Source: Roseiconus lacunae
Lineage (GTDB): Bacteria > Planctomycetota > Planctomycetia > Pirellulales > Pirellulaceae
Reading direction: 5' to 3'
DNA: 64,000 nt
Assembly (NCBI RefSeq): GCF_008312935.1
Contig: NZ_VSZO01000007.1
Coordinates: 124,001 to 188,000 of the forward strand
Part shown: positions 37,050 to 46,480 of the stretch, piece after piece
How the letters are laid out: every line of letters starts with the position of its first letter
Numbering within the stretch: position 1 is the stretch's first letter
The notes under the pieces: generated by a model
The model's input: the letters and a program-made list of their open reading frames with translations, nothing else
Database searches by the model: none
Told to the model about the DNA's origin: nothing
Translations under genes and position numbers: made by a program

Positions 37050-39270
37050 ACACCTTTCCGATCAACCGTTTTAGTTGTGTTAGAAAGGGCTGTGAGTCAA
37101 CATGAATCTTTACGGAAGCCCGGCCGCCGATTAGCGCAAGTGAATCATTCGATTGAACCTTGATCGCGACGGGGTAAAGGGTTTGAAGAGGAAGCACTTC
37201 ATCGCCTTTACCTTCGCGGGTCGGAAGCCATTGCTGGGCGACAAGTTCAGCCGGCACTCGGTCGATATCCACTTGCCCGACCGCGGAAACAATTCCACTC
37301 TTGATCTGGCCCCGACCACTCTCAAACACCAACGTCACCGATTGTCCGGTAGACACTAAACCGATTTCAGATTGGTCGACATAGGCGATCGCCGTAGCTT
37401 GAGTAGGATCGCCGATCGCGCAAAACACGGTTTGGCGTGAAAGGTACGCGCCTAGATTAGCTTCATCGGTCGGACGGCCTTGCCAGGACACCAGTTGAAA
37501 GGCGTGATCGACCGTCTTTTCCAGACCGGCTGCCGGGATCACATATCCATCGATCGGCGCTTTCAGTGTCAACGCTTGTTGGTCACGCTCAAGTCGGGCA
37601 AGCTGCTCCGTTAAATCTTGCAGTGATTCAGTCGCGGTTGGGATCTGTTGTGCAACGATTTCGTTTCTTCCGCGGATCGCATGAAGCGTGCTCAAACGCT
37701 GTTTTTGGCCATGAACGCGAGACCGCAGGGACTCAAGTTCTCGTTCGAGGCCCAAATTCTCCAACGTCGCGATCGTGGTCCCCGCTTGCACAAATTCTCC
37801 TATCGGAGTTCGTTGTATCAGCGTTCCGGGGACGGAGACAAATACCTGACGCGTACGTGCGCCCTCTAGGACCGCAACGGAATGCAATCGGCACGGTATC
37901 GGCAAAAGACACATCACGCCCAAAAGTGTGACTGCCATCGCCACACGTACCGCCAGACGCATCGAAAGCAACTCATTTTTGCAAGAGGGGTGATGAAGCC
38001 AACGAACCATACTGGCAATTGGCTGCCGAGCGATCCCAACGAAGACTAAACCAATCAGCAGCCATGCGACAATGTCCAGGCCTTTCGGTATGAGAGAACG
38101 CTGGATCAATAGAATGATCGTTACGATGACGAAACCACGGTACAACCACGATGCCAGTCCGTATACAAGCAGTGTCGCACGCTGCAAATTTGGTGTTGGC
38201 TCGCGATCGCATGACCGAGTTCCTATCAAACATCGCCGAAATGTATTGCTCAACTCCTGCTGGGAACGTTGCCAAAGGTTGGGGGCGTCAAAGAGATCTG
38301 AAACGATAAAGTATCCGTCATATCGCAGCAAAGGGTTCGCATTGATCATGAAGGTTCCGACGGAACAAACGACCATGACATTCAAGAGGATCGTGCTCAA
38401 TAGCCCTGGTTCGGCGATCCACCAAAGCAACGTCGCCAGCGAAGCCAAGCAGAGTTCTACGAATATTCCCGCAGCTGAGATCAAGATCCGATGTCTGCGT
38501 TGACGCAGTGTCCAGCTGTCTGTGACGTCGCAATAGAGGCAGGGCGTAAACAGCAATAGCATCACCCCCATTTCATGGCATTGTCCTCCAAAGTGACGGC
38601 ACGTGATTGCATGTGCAATCTCGTGTAATACCTTCACCGCTGCCATCACAATCGCCAGCACGACCATGTTCTGTGGTGACAAAAATGCATTGAGATCCGG
38701 TAACCGCTCCCGTGCCGTTTGATGTTGGAAAACGAGTGACATTCCCATCACGACTATCAAGACGGTCGCGGAAACGATCACGATAGGCGAAAGCAAGGAT
38801 CGCATATTCGCATACAGGAATTCGATCAATCGGGATGGATTGAAGCCGGGAATTCGTATCGCCAGCGGGTTGGTGACTGCGGCAAAACGCTTCCGAGACC
38901 GCAAGGAACGCGCGTTCTGCAAAAATTGATCGCCTTGACGGGAACGTTTAGCCATCATCAAACCGTTCCGATCCAAACGATTGATAAAGGCTGTGATTTC
39001 GCTTTCGGAAATTCGCTGAGAGACAAATTGTTCTTGGAACTTGTTTCTTATTTGCTCCCTGGTATGGCTTCCGTCCAGATGACGGATAACAAAGAACTCT
39101 TCGCTCGAAAACTGGTAATAACGCAGCGTGACTGGATCCTTCATGACCCAGACCGTCTTGCCGCCGCGCCGATGGGAGTAGACCTCGAGATCCCCGCGAT
39201 ACTTCGGCAATTCTTGTCGCGCGAGCTTGTCGGTGTTTCGAGGTTGATGTTTGGCAAATGTTTTCGACAT
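37033..39270 (-). CDS. M50-type membrane metalloprotease fused to HlyD adaptor
   Basis: A 745-residue membrane protein. Residues about 20-110 resemble a PqqD/winged-helix-like substrate-binding domain (RRGGKTVWVMKDPVTLRYYQ). Membrane helices begin near 160. The zinc motif HEIAH is at 216-220, and the second M50 motif NPLLRYDGY at 312-320 contains the metal-binding Asp. FTPCLYCDVTDSW is conserved in this COG1994 family. After several more helices, about 460-740 is a HlyD/biotin-lipoyl-like adaptor with a coiled-coil hairpin (LGLERELESLRSRVHGQKQR). Such fusions are annotated as putative peptide zinc metalloproteases and accompany RND- or type I-like export genes. The gene is 104 bp downstream of a HlyD gene on the same strand. 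It could process or guide the giant adhesin. Confidence 0.87.
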   Translation of the reverse strand: MSKTFAKHQPRNTDKLARQELPKYRGDLEVYSHRRGGKTVWVMKDPVTLRYYQFSSEEFFVIRHLDGSHTREQIRNKFQEQFVSQRISESEITAFINRLDRNGLMMAKRSRQGDQFLQNARSLRSRKRFAAVTNPLAIRIPGFNPSRLIEFLYANMRSLLSPIVIVSATVLIVVMGMSLVFQHQTARERLPDLNAFLSPQNMVVLAIVMAAVKVLHEIAHAITCRHFGGQCHEMGVMLLLFTPCLYCDVTDSWTLRQRRHRILISAAGIFVELCLASLATLLWWIAEPGLLSTILLNVMVVCSVGTFMINANPLLRYDGYFIVSDLFDAPNLWQRSQQELSNTFRRCLIGTRSCDREPTPNLQRATLLVYGLASWLYRGFVIVTIILLIQRSLIPKGLDIVAWLLIGLVFVGIARQPIASMVRWLHHPSCKNELLSMRLAVRVAMAVTLLGVMCLLPIPCRLHSVAVLEGARTRQVFVSVPGTLIQRTPIGEFVQAGTTIATLENLGLERELESLRSRVHGQKQRLSTLHAIRGRNEIVAQQIPTATESLQDLTEQLARLERDQQALTLKAPIDGYVIPAAGLEKTVDHAFQLVSWQGRPTDEANLGAYLSRQTVFCAIGDPTQATAIAYVDQSEIGLVSTGQSVTLVFESGRGQIKSGIVSAVGQVDIDRVPAELVAQQWLPTREGKGDEVLPLQTLYPVAIKVQSNDSLALIGGRASVKIHVDSQPFLTQLKRLIGKVFSDVL

Positions 39271-39374
39271 GTTTATCGAAACGTTTAATTGATTGACTCG
39301 GCCGGTTGAAAGTCGTTGCGTTCGGCGTTTTCTGTCGACGATGACAACGCACCGTTTCGAATTTCAATGGGCAA

Positions 39375-40268
39375 CTATTCTCGGATGATCCACATCTTTG
39401 CCCGAAGGCCCGGTCTGAGAATTTTGTCGGGGTTATTGAATTCCGCCGAGACACGAACTTGTTCGGTGACCGGGTCATTCTCGGGGCTCACAAAAACAAT
39501 GTGCCCGATGTGGGTGTCGGAGTGCTGCTCAACGCCAAGGACCTCGAGCAGCACCTTCTTACCCTTTAGATCATTACTTGCGACTTCGGCTTGGATGAAT
39601 CCGTCGACTCGCAAGCGATCGGTATTGACCAAGCGGAACAGTGTTTCACCGGGACTCACCCATTCACCTGGTTGATGTTTTACTTCGACAATGACGCCTG
39701 ACTGTGGTGCAATAATCTTGCGAATGTCGACGCTCCGCTGAGCCATCGCGAGTTGGCTTCCGATCAGCTTGTGACGAACCACTGCTTTGTCCAAATCGTT
39801 TTGCATCTGGCGGACATCACATTCTGCTTTCTCCAATTCCAGCCGTGCTTGATCGAGTTCAGAGTCCGACACGCTGCCGTTGCGACTTTGCTTCGCATTC
39901 AGGAGACGTTCAAAATGCCGCGTCGCGTGGGCGACTGTTTTTTCGGCGGCAATAACCGCTGAATCATCGTTCGCCTCCAAAGTTGCGATTTCCAGCTCAT
40001 AGTTTGCTTTGGCAAGTTCTAGTTGTGCTTCGGTATTATCGATCTGAGCCAACGTTTGGCCGGTGGTTACCTCGTCCCCCTCGTGTACCTGCACCGTCTT
40101 GAGTGCGCCGATGGCTCGCGCTGGGACGTTAACTTCATCAGTCAACCGAATCAGTACCGATTGCACTTCGATGCGATCGGCAGCGACTGCGGAACCGGTT
40201 TGTCCTGTCATCCCCACTAAGATGGCGATGATGATGAAGAATCGGTGTCGTCTTACCAAGCAAGCCAT
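39375..40268 (-). CDS. HlyD/RND-type periplasmic adaptor
   Basis: A 297-residue adaptor that would bridge an inner-membrane unit to a TolC channel. A signal (FFIIIAILVGMTGQTGSAVAAD) precedes a lipoyl-like half (VQVHEGDEVTTGQTLAQID), a long coiled coil (about 75-170), the second lipoyl half (IIAPQSGVIVEVKHQPGEWV) and a beta-barrel/membrane-proximal end (ILRPGLRAKMWI). ATG 40268 lies inside the end of the GAF/HlyD gene (16-bp overlap, 40253-40268), so coupling is likely. A longer in-frame start at 40367 is unlikely because the signal peptide would be buried. Confidence 0.9.
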   Translation of the reverse strand: MACLVRRHRFFIIIAILVGMTGQTGSAVAADRIEVQSVLIRLTDEVNVPARAIGALKTVQVHEGDEVTTGQTLAQIDNTEAQLELAKANYELEIATLEANDDSAVIAAEKTVAHATRHFERLLNAKQSRNGSVSDSELDQARLELEKAECDVRQMQNDLDKAVVRHKLIGSQLAMAQRSVDIRKIIAPQSGVIVEVKHQPGEWVSPGETLFRLVNTDRLRVDGFIQAEVASNDLKGKKVLLEVLGVEQHSDTHIGHIVFVSPENDPVTEQVRVSAEFNNPDKILRPGLRAKMWIIRE

Positions 40269-42286
40269 GATCTTGTCGTCTCGTAGATTTCGTGAAACCA
40301 AACATATCCAACGGAGCGTTCGCCACAGTCGATCTTGCAGTGCAGCTGCATGCCGGGCCGAAGCCAAAGTGTCGCTCGAACGGGGACCGAAACACGTGCG
40401 AGCGAATGAACGTTGCCCGACACGTCAACGTCGGCCCGTCTAGAGACATCGATCAACGCCCCTTCAAATGCGTTTGCGGCACCATCGGATGTTGTACAAC
40501 GAACCGTCAGCGGCGAACCGATCTCGTAAGCCTGGATCAGGTTCCCAAATTCTCGTTCAGGTATTTTGATTTCGATCTGCCATTCACCGTCCAACTTTGC
40601 GACCGTCAATAGTCGTTGCCCGCGAACAACCGGACGATCAGCCAACAGTGTTTTTGCGTCCCAAGTTAATAAGTGGCCCGAGAGAGGACTGACAATCGTC
40701 AGCTGATTCATTTGTTGTTGCAAAAGGGCAATTTGCTTTTCTAGGCTCTCCAACTGTTGAGACAGTTCTTGCTCTTCGGCGGCAAGGTCCACCGCATAAT
40801 TGCGTTGGAGTTGGTCGCGATCATCCGTCTGTTTAGTTCGCTGAACACGAGCGGATGCGATCGCGAGTCGCCGTTTCTCCGTCGCTCGAAAGTCACCGTT
40901 CAAGCGTTGTAGATCCAATTCGAGCGATCGATTACGTAGATCGATGAGCGGTTGGCCACGTTCGACCTCGTGATCTTTTTGGAAGTTCATCCGCACCACC
41001 TCTCCGTCAAGTGGCGCGAATACGTGTCGCCGTTGCTTCGGAACAGCTTCACCTTTGGCACGGACGTAGAAAGTGGTCGGCACAGTGAACAACGCAACGC
41101 AGACTGTGATGGTCACTGCCACAGCGATGACCAGTCTCAGTCTTGAATCTGCCGCCCAGTCGCCCGCTCGACGAAGACGTTTCGCAAGCCCGAGCAAGGG
41201 CAGTGAATCGACAGCGAGCGAATTAATCAATGCGGGCGTCGACAGCGTGGCGATGCTACTGATGCGATCGTCCAGTCCCGGAGCATCGCCACCGCGGAAA
41301 TGCTCAACAAGGAGTACACCAATGCAATCCGGCGACGGCTTTCCCACCGTTGCATCTGACAAAGCATCACTCGCCTGATCCCGAATCAGCGGTACCGCAT
41401 CGAACGCTTCGGTGTTCGATTGGTTGATGTAGCTTTCGATCGGCTCCTGCAACTGAGGCGGCAAGCTGTCAGTCGACGCGCGATAGCGCAGCCAATGACG
41501 TGATCGCCCTACCGCGTCAAGCAACCTAGCCATCGTCGCAACCAAAGGACTGTTGCGATCGATGACGTCGATACCACTGATCGCAATCACTCGAAGTCGA
41601 TTGCGACGGTAAATGGCGAGACTCAATCGATCACAGCCGATCAACAGACGCCCCTCGTTGACAACTCGGAAAACGGTCTCGTTCAGGTCGACGCTGCGGT
41701 GAATTTCTCGAAGAAAAGCTTCACGCTGTTGCCGCATCGACAATGAAGCGTCTTGTTCGCGAGCCTTCAAGCGTTGTGCGAAGGCCTCCGTCAATTGCCC
41801 GACGATCGAAAGCAAACGCTCGTGTCCAAGCTGCGCATCGGTTCCCAGCCCAGCGTATTGAAGGACTTCGACGACTGCGTCCGTCTGGTCATCGATTCGG
41901 CAGGGTGCGGCTATCCAAAGGAGTCCTTGGGAATCTAAATCAGCCTTGCCATCGCAGCGAATCGCGGTCTTCGTCGCGACTCGACCGAGAGAGACCGTTT
42001 GTTCAAGAAACTGTAAGTGCGACTTGTTCTCAATCGATAGCAGCGATGCCTCTTCGTTTTGCGAAAGACTGCCCCCAACGTTCGTGAATTGTCCGTCAGA
42101 ATTTGCCAGCCAGATACACCCCCCGATTGCGTCAAGCAATTCAACCGTTCGCTCGATTGCGTTGCTTGCAAATTCGGCTAAAGACTGTGGCTGCCGAGAT
42201 AGATCGGTGACTCCAGCGACAAACGCTTCGATTTCCGACCACTCTTGCGGTGCATGTTCGGGTCTGGATTTCAACTGATTGGTCAC
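40253..42286 (-). CDS. double-GAF sensor fused to HlyD-type adaptor
   Basis: A 677-residue inner-membrane protein. Two GAF-like domains (about 35-175 and 200-355; e.g. AIGGCIWLANSDGQF, CDRLSLAIYRRNRLRVIAIS) precede one membrane helix (about 383-405, LRLVIAVAVTITVCVALF). A HlyD adaptor follows (about 410-660): first lipoyl half HVFAPLDGEVVRMNFQKDHE, coiled coil (about 450-535), second half LTIVSPLSGHLLTWDAKTLL, and a beta barrel. GAF domains bind small molecules or sense redox state, so this fusion could gate export from the cytoplasmic side. It is the first gene of the minus-strand set and divergent from the TolC gene (235 bp between). No histidine-kinase or output domain is present. Confidence 0.85.
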   Translation of the reverse strand: MTNQLKSRPEHAPQEWSEIEAFVAGVTDLSRQPQSLAEFASNAIERTVELLDAIGGCIWLANSDGQFTNVGGSLSQNEEASLLSIENKSHLQFLEQTVSLGRVATKTAIRCDGKADLDSQGLLWIAAPCRIDDQTDAVVEVLQYAGLGTDAQLGHERLLSIVGQLTEAFAQRLKAREQDASLSMRQQREAFLREIHRSVDLNETVFRVVNEGRLLIGCDRLSLAIYRRNRLRVIAISGIDVIDRNSPLVATMARLLDAVGRSRHWLRYRASTDSLPPQLQEPIESYINQSNTEAFDAVPLIRDQASDALSDATVGKPSPDCIGVLLVEHFRGGDAPGLDDRISSIATLSTPALINSLAVDSLPLLGLAKRLRRAGDWAADSRLRLVIAVAVTITVCVALFTVPTTFYVRAKGEAVPKQRRHVFAPLDGEVVRMNFQKDHEVERGQPLIDLRNRSLELDLQRLNGDFRATEKRRLAIASARVQRTKQTDDRDQLQRNYAVDLAAEEQELSQQLESLEKQIALLQQQMNQLTIVSPLSGHLLTWDAKTLLADRPVVRGQRLLTVAKLDGEWQIEIKIPEREFGNLIQAYEIGSPLTVRCTTSDGAANAFEGALIDVSRRADVDVSGNVHSLARVSVPVRATLWLRPGMQLHCKIDCGERSVGYVWFHEIYETTRSWLAW

Positions 42287-42521
42287 TTGCTCTCGCTCAC
42301 TTTAAGGTGCACCTCCCCGTGCTGTTAGTTATTTGTCGGCCATTGATGCATTCGATCATGCTGTGGCCTTGGGAATTTCTGCCGTTTCGTAGGTGTGTGC
42401 CGAAAATGACGCCTTTATCAAAAACGATTTCCATTCCGATTGGTGGATTGCCGAATTACCGGATAGGTCCAGTTGGGACCGCCTGTATTCGACTTGCCGC
42501 TACGGAAAGACCTTCAGCTTG

Positions 42522-44759
42522 ATGACGCGACGCTTGAGCTCTATCCGACATCACACTCGCCGATGCGATTCTGTCTGGTGCGGTGAATTTTGGCGTTACG
42601 TTGCGATGGGGTTGTTAACGTTGGTCGGTTGTGCGACCACGACGACTAAACCCACGCCGTCCGAACTTGCCGGTCTTTTGAGCGAATCAAATCTTGAGGT
42701 TTCGCTCGACACGATGCCGGGAAACGTTCAAGGAAACTCGGGCGAGGTCCCGGGCCGTTCGGCGAACGATGCCCCGGCAGTGAAACTTACCTCTGGCCGG
42801 ACACCCTCATCACAGTCCAGGGAGACGGTGGTGGCATCCGAAGCTTCGCCTCTGCACATGCCTACCTCAGGCGGGAACACCAGCTTGGCGTCGATCGAAA
42901 CATCGCTTAGGCCGTTCTCGATTCGTGAAAGCCGAGGCGAGCATTGGTCGGCACCTGAACCGTGGGATCTATCGGTTGATGAGCTGATTCAGCTCGCCCT
43001 GGCCAACGGGACTGTGCTGCGCACCCTGGGGGCAAGAGTGATCCAATCCCCCGATGCCACGTCGACGATTTACGAACCGGCCTTGGCATTGACGGATCCA
43101 ACGGAAGGTGTCGAGGCGGCGTTGAGCGAATTCGATGCTCGGCTTCGAGGCGACCTGTTTTTCGAAGACAACGACCGCGTCCTTAACAGTGAATTTGCCG
43201 GGCAAGGTGAGAACTTTTTCAAGCAATATTTGACGCGGTATGAGTCGAGCCTGAGTAAACAGTCGGCGTCGGGGACGATGTATACATTGCGTCATAACTT
43301 TGAGGCCGACAACAACAACTCAGACCGAAATTTGATCAATGATCGCGCTTGGGCATGGAACTTCGAAGGTGAAGTCCGCCAGCCGCTACTACAAGGTCGG
43401 TCGGTGGCGTTCAATCGTATCGCAGGTCCGAACGCGTCCCCAGGGATTTACAACGGAGTTGTGATTGCGCGTCTGAACGCCGACATTACCGTCGCGGACT
43501 TGGAAATCGCACTTAGGGATTTCTTAAGCGATGTTGAGAATGCGTACTGGGATCTGCATTTTGCCTATAAAGACTTGCAGGTAAAGAAGGACGCTCGAGA
43601 TCGCACGCTTCAGACCTATCAATTGCTTAAAGCACGACAGGGCCTACCGGGTGCGGAGGAGGACAAGCTTGCCCAGGCACTTGAGCAATACTATCGCTTC
43701 GAGCAAGAGGTGCAGAACTCGCTCGCAGGACGCCTGGTTGTCGGCACTCGTTCGTTCAATGGCAGTGGAGGCGGCACATTTCAGGGGGCCGGCGGAGTCT
43801 ACGTCGCCGAGCGTCGGCTTCGGATGATCGCAGGTTTGCCGATCAACGATGGGCGGTTGATTCGAACGACAACCGAACCGTCACTCGTTCCGATCACCTA
43901 TGACTGGAGCAATGTGGCAAGCAACGCGATCTGCCGACGAACCGAGCTAAAGCGGCAACGACTAAATGTCAGCATGCGGCGGCAAGAGTTGTTGGCGAGT
44001 CGAAATTTTCTATTGCCGCGATTGGATGCCATCGGAAGGTATCGCTACCGGGCGCTGGGCGACAACTGGCTTGGTCGCGAGATTGTCGACAATGGCAGTC
44101 TGATCGAAACCGACACGCATGAATTATTAGTCGGCGTCAGCGTGGACTACCCGATCGGACTCCGTCAGGCTTCAGCGGCCGTGCGTCACGCGCAACTACA
44201 ACTCGCCCGGGAGCAGTCAATGCTCAACGAACTCGAACGCCAAGTCGTCTACGGAGTCAGCAATGCGATCACAGAGATTGATCGTGCCTATGTGGTCCTT
44301 CAATCGGCTCTCAACCGTGAGAATGCGGCTCGCAAGCAGTATGAAATCCTTGTCAGTGAATCCCAAACCCCGATTCGGCAGTTCAACTACAACGCCTTAT
44401 TGGATGCGGAGCAACGTTTTGCGGAAGCTTCAAGTGCCGCGAACAGAGCGCGGATTCAATATGCCCTGGCGACCAAAAACATCAACTTCGAAATGGGCTC
44501 GCTGCTGGCCTACTACAATATCCACCTGGCAGGACAATCTCGAATCAAGCCCCAAAAGCCATCGCGTCGTCGCCTAAGAACGCTGCTCGGAAAGAGCTGG
44601 AATCATGCCGTTTCGCATGTCCCAATTCAGCGTCCAGGGGGGCGACAGTCAACGGATAGCGCGATCGAAGTCGTGAGTGAGCCTGTCGTTGACCCGATCG
44701 AAAGCTTTGACGATCAGATCGCTGAAATCATCGATCAAGAACTGTCGTCGACTCGCTGA
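42522..44759 (+). CDS. TolC-like outer-membrane efflux lipoprotein
   Basis: A 745-residue outer-membrane channel protein. The hydrophobic N-terminus ends in a lipobox (MGLLTLVGCATTT), so Cys would be lipidated. A disordered Ser/Thr-rich stretch (about 40-130) leads to TolC repeats with long helices (LELAIRDFLSDVENAYWDL-type pattern near 330-350, LERQVVYGVSNAITEIDRAY near 580) and beta strands (DARLRGDLFFEDND, LVGVSVDYPIGLRQASA). It is longer than classical TolC (about 470) because of the N-terminal linker and a C-terminal tail. ATG 42522 is chosen over the longer frame from 42393. It is divergent from the GAF/HlyD gene and is the natural partner of the three adaptor-bearing proteins. Confidence 0.88.
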   Translation: MTRRLSSIRHHTRRCDSVWCGEFWRYVAMGLLTLVGCATTTTKPTPSELAGLLSESNLEVSLDTMPGNVQGNSGEVPGRSANDAPAVKLTSGRTPSSQSRETVVASEASPLHMPTSGGNTSLASIETSLRPFSIRESRGEHWSAPEPWDLSVDELIQLALANGTVLRTLGARVIQSPDATSTIYEPALALTDPTEGVEAALSEFDARLRGDLFFEDNDRVLNSEFAGQGENFFKQYLTRYESSLSKQSASGTMYTLRHNFEADNNNSDRNLINDRAWAWNFEGEVRQPLLQGRSVAFNRIAGPNASPGIYNGVVIARLNADITVADLEIALRDFLSDVENAYWDLHFAYKDLQVKKDARDRTLQTYQLLKARQGLPGAEEDKLAQALEQYYRFEQEVQNSLAGRLVVGTRSFNGSGGGTFQGAGGVYVAERRLRMIAGLPINDGRLIRTTTEPSLVPITYDWSNVASNAICRRTELKRQRLNVSMRRQELLASRNFLLPRLDAIGRYRYRALGDNWLGREIVDNGSLIETDTHELLVGVSVDYPIGLRQASAAVRHAQLQLAREQSMLNELERQVVYGVSNAITEIDRAYVVLQSALNRENAARKQYEILVSESQTPIRQFNYNALLDAEQRFAEASSAANRARIQYALATKNINFEMGSLLAYYNIHLAGQSRIKPQKPSRRRLRTLLGKSWNHAVSHVPIQRPGGRQSTDSAIEVVSEPVVDPIESFDDQIAEIIDQELSSTR

Positions 44760-45004
44760 TGGCCCGTCTGCATCATACGCACGTGAAGGTACGTCTGGCA
44801 ACGAGAGTCTGACGACTAGACGGCATAGCGACAGTGTCCTTGGCTCGGACGATGACGATCGTCACAAGCCGACGTTCGGGTGACGTCGGTTCCGCGCTCA
44901 CACGCTTGATTCAGGGATTTCAGACGGCGCTGCCTGATTATCGGCATTGTTTTCCGGCATCAAGGCTTCGGTGTTGGCGTCGCGTTCGGCATTCGGGTAA
45001 ATTA

Positions 45005-46294
45005 ATGGCCATGAAAACTCCAAAACTTCGACGTCGATTCGTCCTGCAATCTGTTGCCGGCTCACTTGCGTTGCCCGGCCTCTCGTCATTGGCGGCTGAG
45101 TCCACCGATCGTCGGACACCCTTGATGGCGACGCGGGGTGCCGGAGTGGGCGCCCCACGATTTGTAGCAATCGGCAACTTGCTCGGTTTCCAACAAAAGG
45201 CGTTCTTTCCCGAAACAGTCGGAAAGGAATTTGAAGAAACGACGCTACTGAAACCGTTGACCGACCAACGCGAGCATCTGACCGTCTACCGGGGCTTGGA
45301 CCACGGAATCAAAGGTGGCCACTTTGCCGTCCATACGTTTCTATCTGGTGTTCTGCATCACGAGTCCAAACATCGCGCCGACGGCAATGTCACGATCGAT
45401 CAGTTCATCGCCGATGAAGTGGGCAAGCAAACACGGTTTCCTTCGTTGACGGTGGGTTCGGAAGGCGGCATTCACGGTGGATGTCAACTTTCCTGGACGA
45501 AATCGGGCATCCGCGTACCGCCGATTACCGGGCCGGCTGAGCTGTTTGAACGACTGTTTGTGACCGATCCGAAAACGGTTCGCCAGGAAAAAGCAAAAGC
45601 GAATACGCTGCAAGCATCAATCCTTGATTCACTACTAGAAGAAGCGAACTCGATCTCTAGTCAAGTCAACCGAGAGGACCGAAGCAAGCTTGACGAATAC
45701 TTTACATCCATCCGTGACGTCGAAAAGCGACTGCAAACCCGGCGGCAGTGGGTCGACGAACCGAAACCAGATGCACCGTTCGAAAAACCAGCCGATCGTA
45801 ATACCGTCGAAGACCTTCCGCTTCTCTATGAACTGATTGCATTGGCATTGCAAACGGATTCGACTCGCGTCGCGACCCTGGAAATCGGTGGGAGTTTTCT
45901 GCCGCAGCACCTGGGCATTGACAATTCCTATCACAGCCTTTCCCACCACGGGAATGACGAAGAAGTGATCTCTAAACTGATCACACTGGAAACGTATCAA
46001 GTGGAACAATTTGCCGCTTTCCTCTCGCGTCTCGCACAGATCGAAGACGGTGACCAAACCCTGCTTGACTCGACAGCAGTGCTCTTCGGAAGCGGCATGG
46101 GGAATGGCAATTCGCATACCAATACCGATTTGCCAGTCGTGCTCGCCGGCGGTGGCTATGCTACCGGGGAGTACAAAAAGGTCGAATCGAAAGGGCCCGG
46201 AAAGATTCCGTTGTGCAACCTGTTGCTGCACCTGGCCCAACGAATGGGGGTCAGCGCGGAATCGTTCGGGACCAGTAGCGGAACCTTTGCCTAG
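45005..46294 (+). CDS. DUF1552 (HxxSHH-motif) exported protein
   Basis: A 429-residue protein of the planctomycete DUF1552 family. The N-terminus MKTPKLRRRFVLQSVAGSLA has a twin-arginine-like signal, so export as a folded protein is expected. The hallmark HSLSHHGND fits HxxSHH and lies in the C-terminal third. The fold is sulfatase/alkaline-phosphatase-like, but activity is unproven. Start is ATG 45005 (or 45011). It precedes the DUF1592 cytochrome gene by 186 bp, which is the standard pairing in this phylum. The pair is thought to act together in extracytoplasmic degradation. Confidence 0.92.
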   Translation: MAMKTPKLRRRFVLQSVAGSLALPGLSSLAAESTDRRTPLMATRGAGVGAPRFVAIGNLLGFQQKAFFPETVGKEFEETTLLKPLTDQREHLTVYRGLDHGIKGGHFAVHTFLSGVLHHESKHRADGNVTIDQFIADEVGKQTRFPSLTVGSEGGIHGGCQLSWTKSGIRVPPITGPAELFERLFVTDPKTVRQEKAKANTLQASILDSLLEEANSISSQVNREDRSKLDEYFTSIRDVEKRLQTRRQWVDEPKPDAPFEKPADRNTVEDLPLLYELIALALQTDSTRVATLEIGGSFLPQHLGIDNSYHSLSHHGNDEEVISKLITLETYQVEQFAAFLSRLAQIEDGDQTLLDSTAVLFGSGMGNGNSHTNTDLPVVLAGGGYATGEYKKVESKGPGKIPLCNLLLHLAQRMGVSAESFGTSSGTFA

Positions 46295-46480
46295 TGGACC
46301 GTCTGCCGAACTCTTTATTGCAACGAAGCGGTTGCGACTGAATCATTAGCCCACCTACAAACGCTAGCCCGTTTGTCCCACCTCCCCAGCATCCTTTGCC
46401 CTCTCGGCTGCATCATGATTCCAGTCTCTGAATAGATGCGCAGCCAAGGGGCCCCACCTTGCTGCTTTGCAATCACTATC

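Noticed and set aside
42287-42521. sigma54-like TGGC...TGC match in the divergent region before the TolC gene
   Set aside because: The spacing and the -12 element do not fit the consensus.
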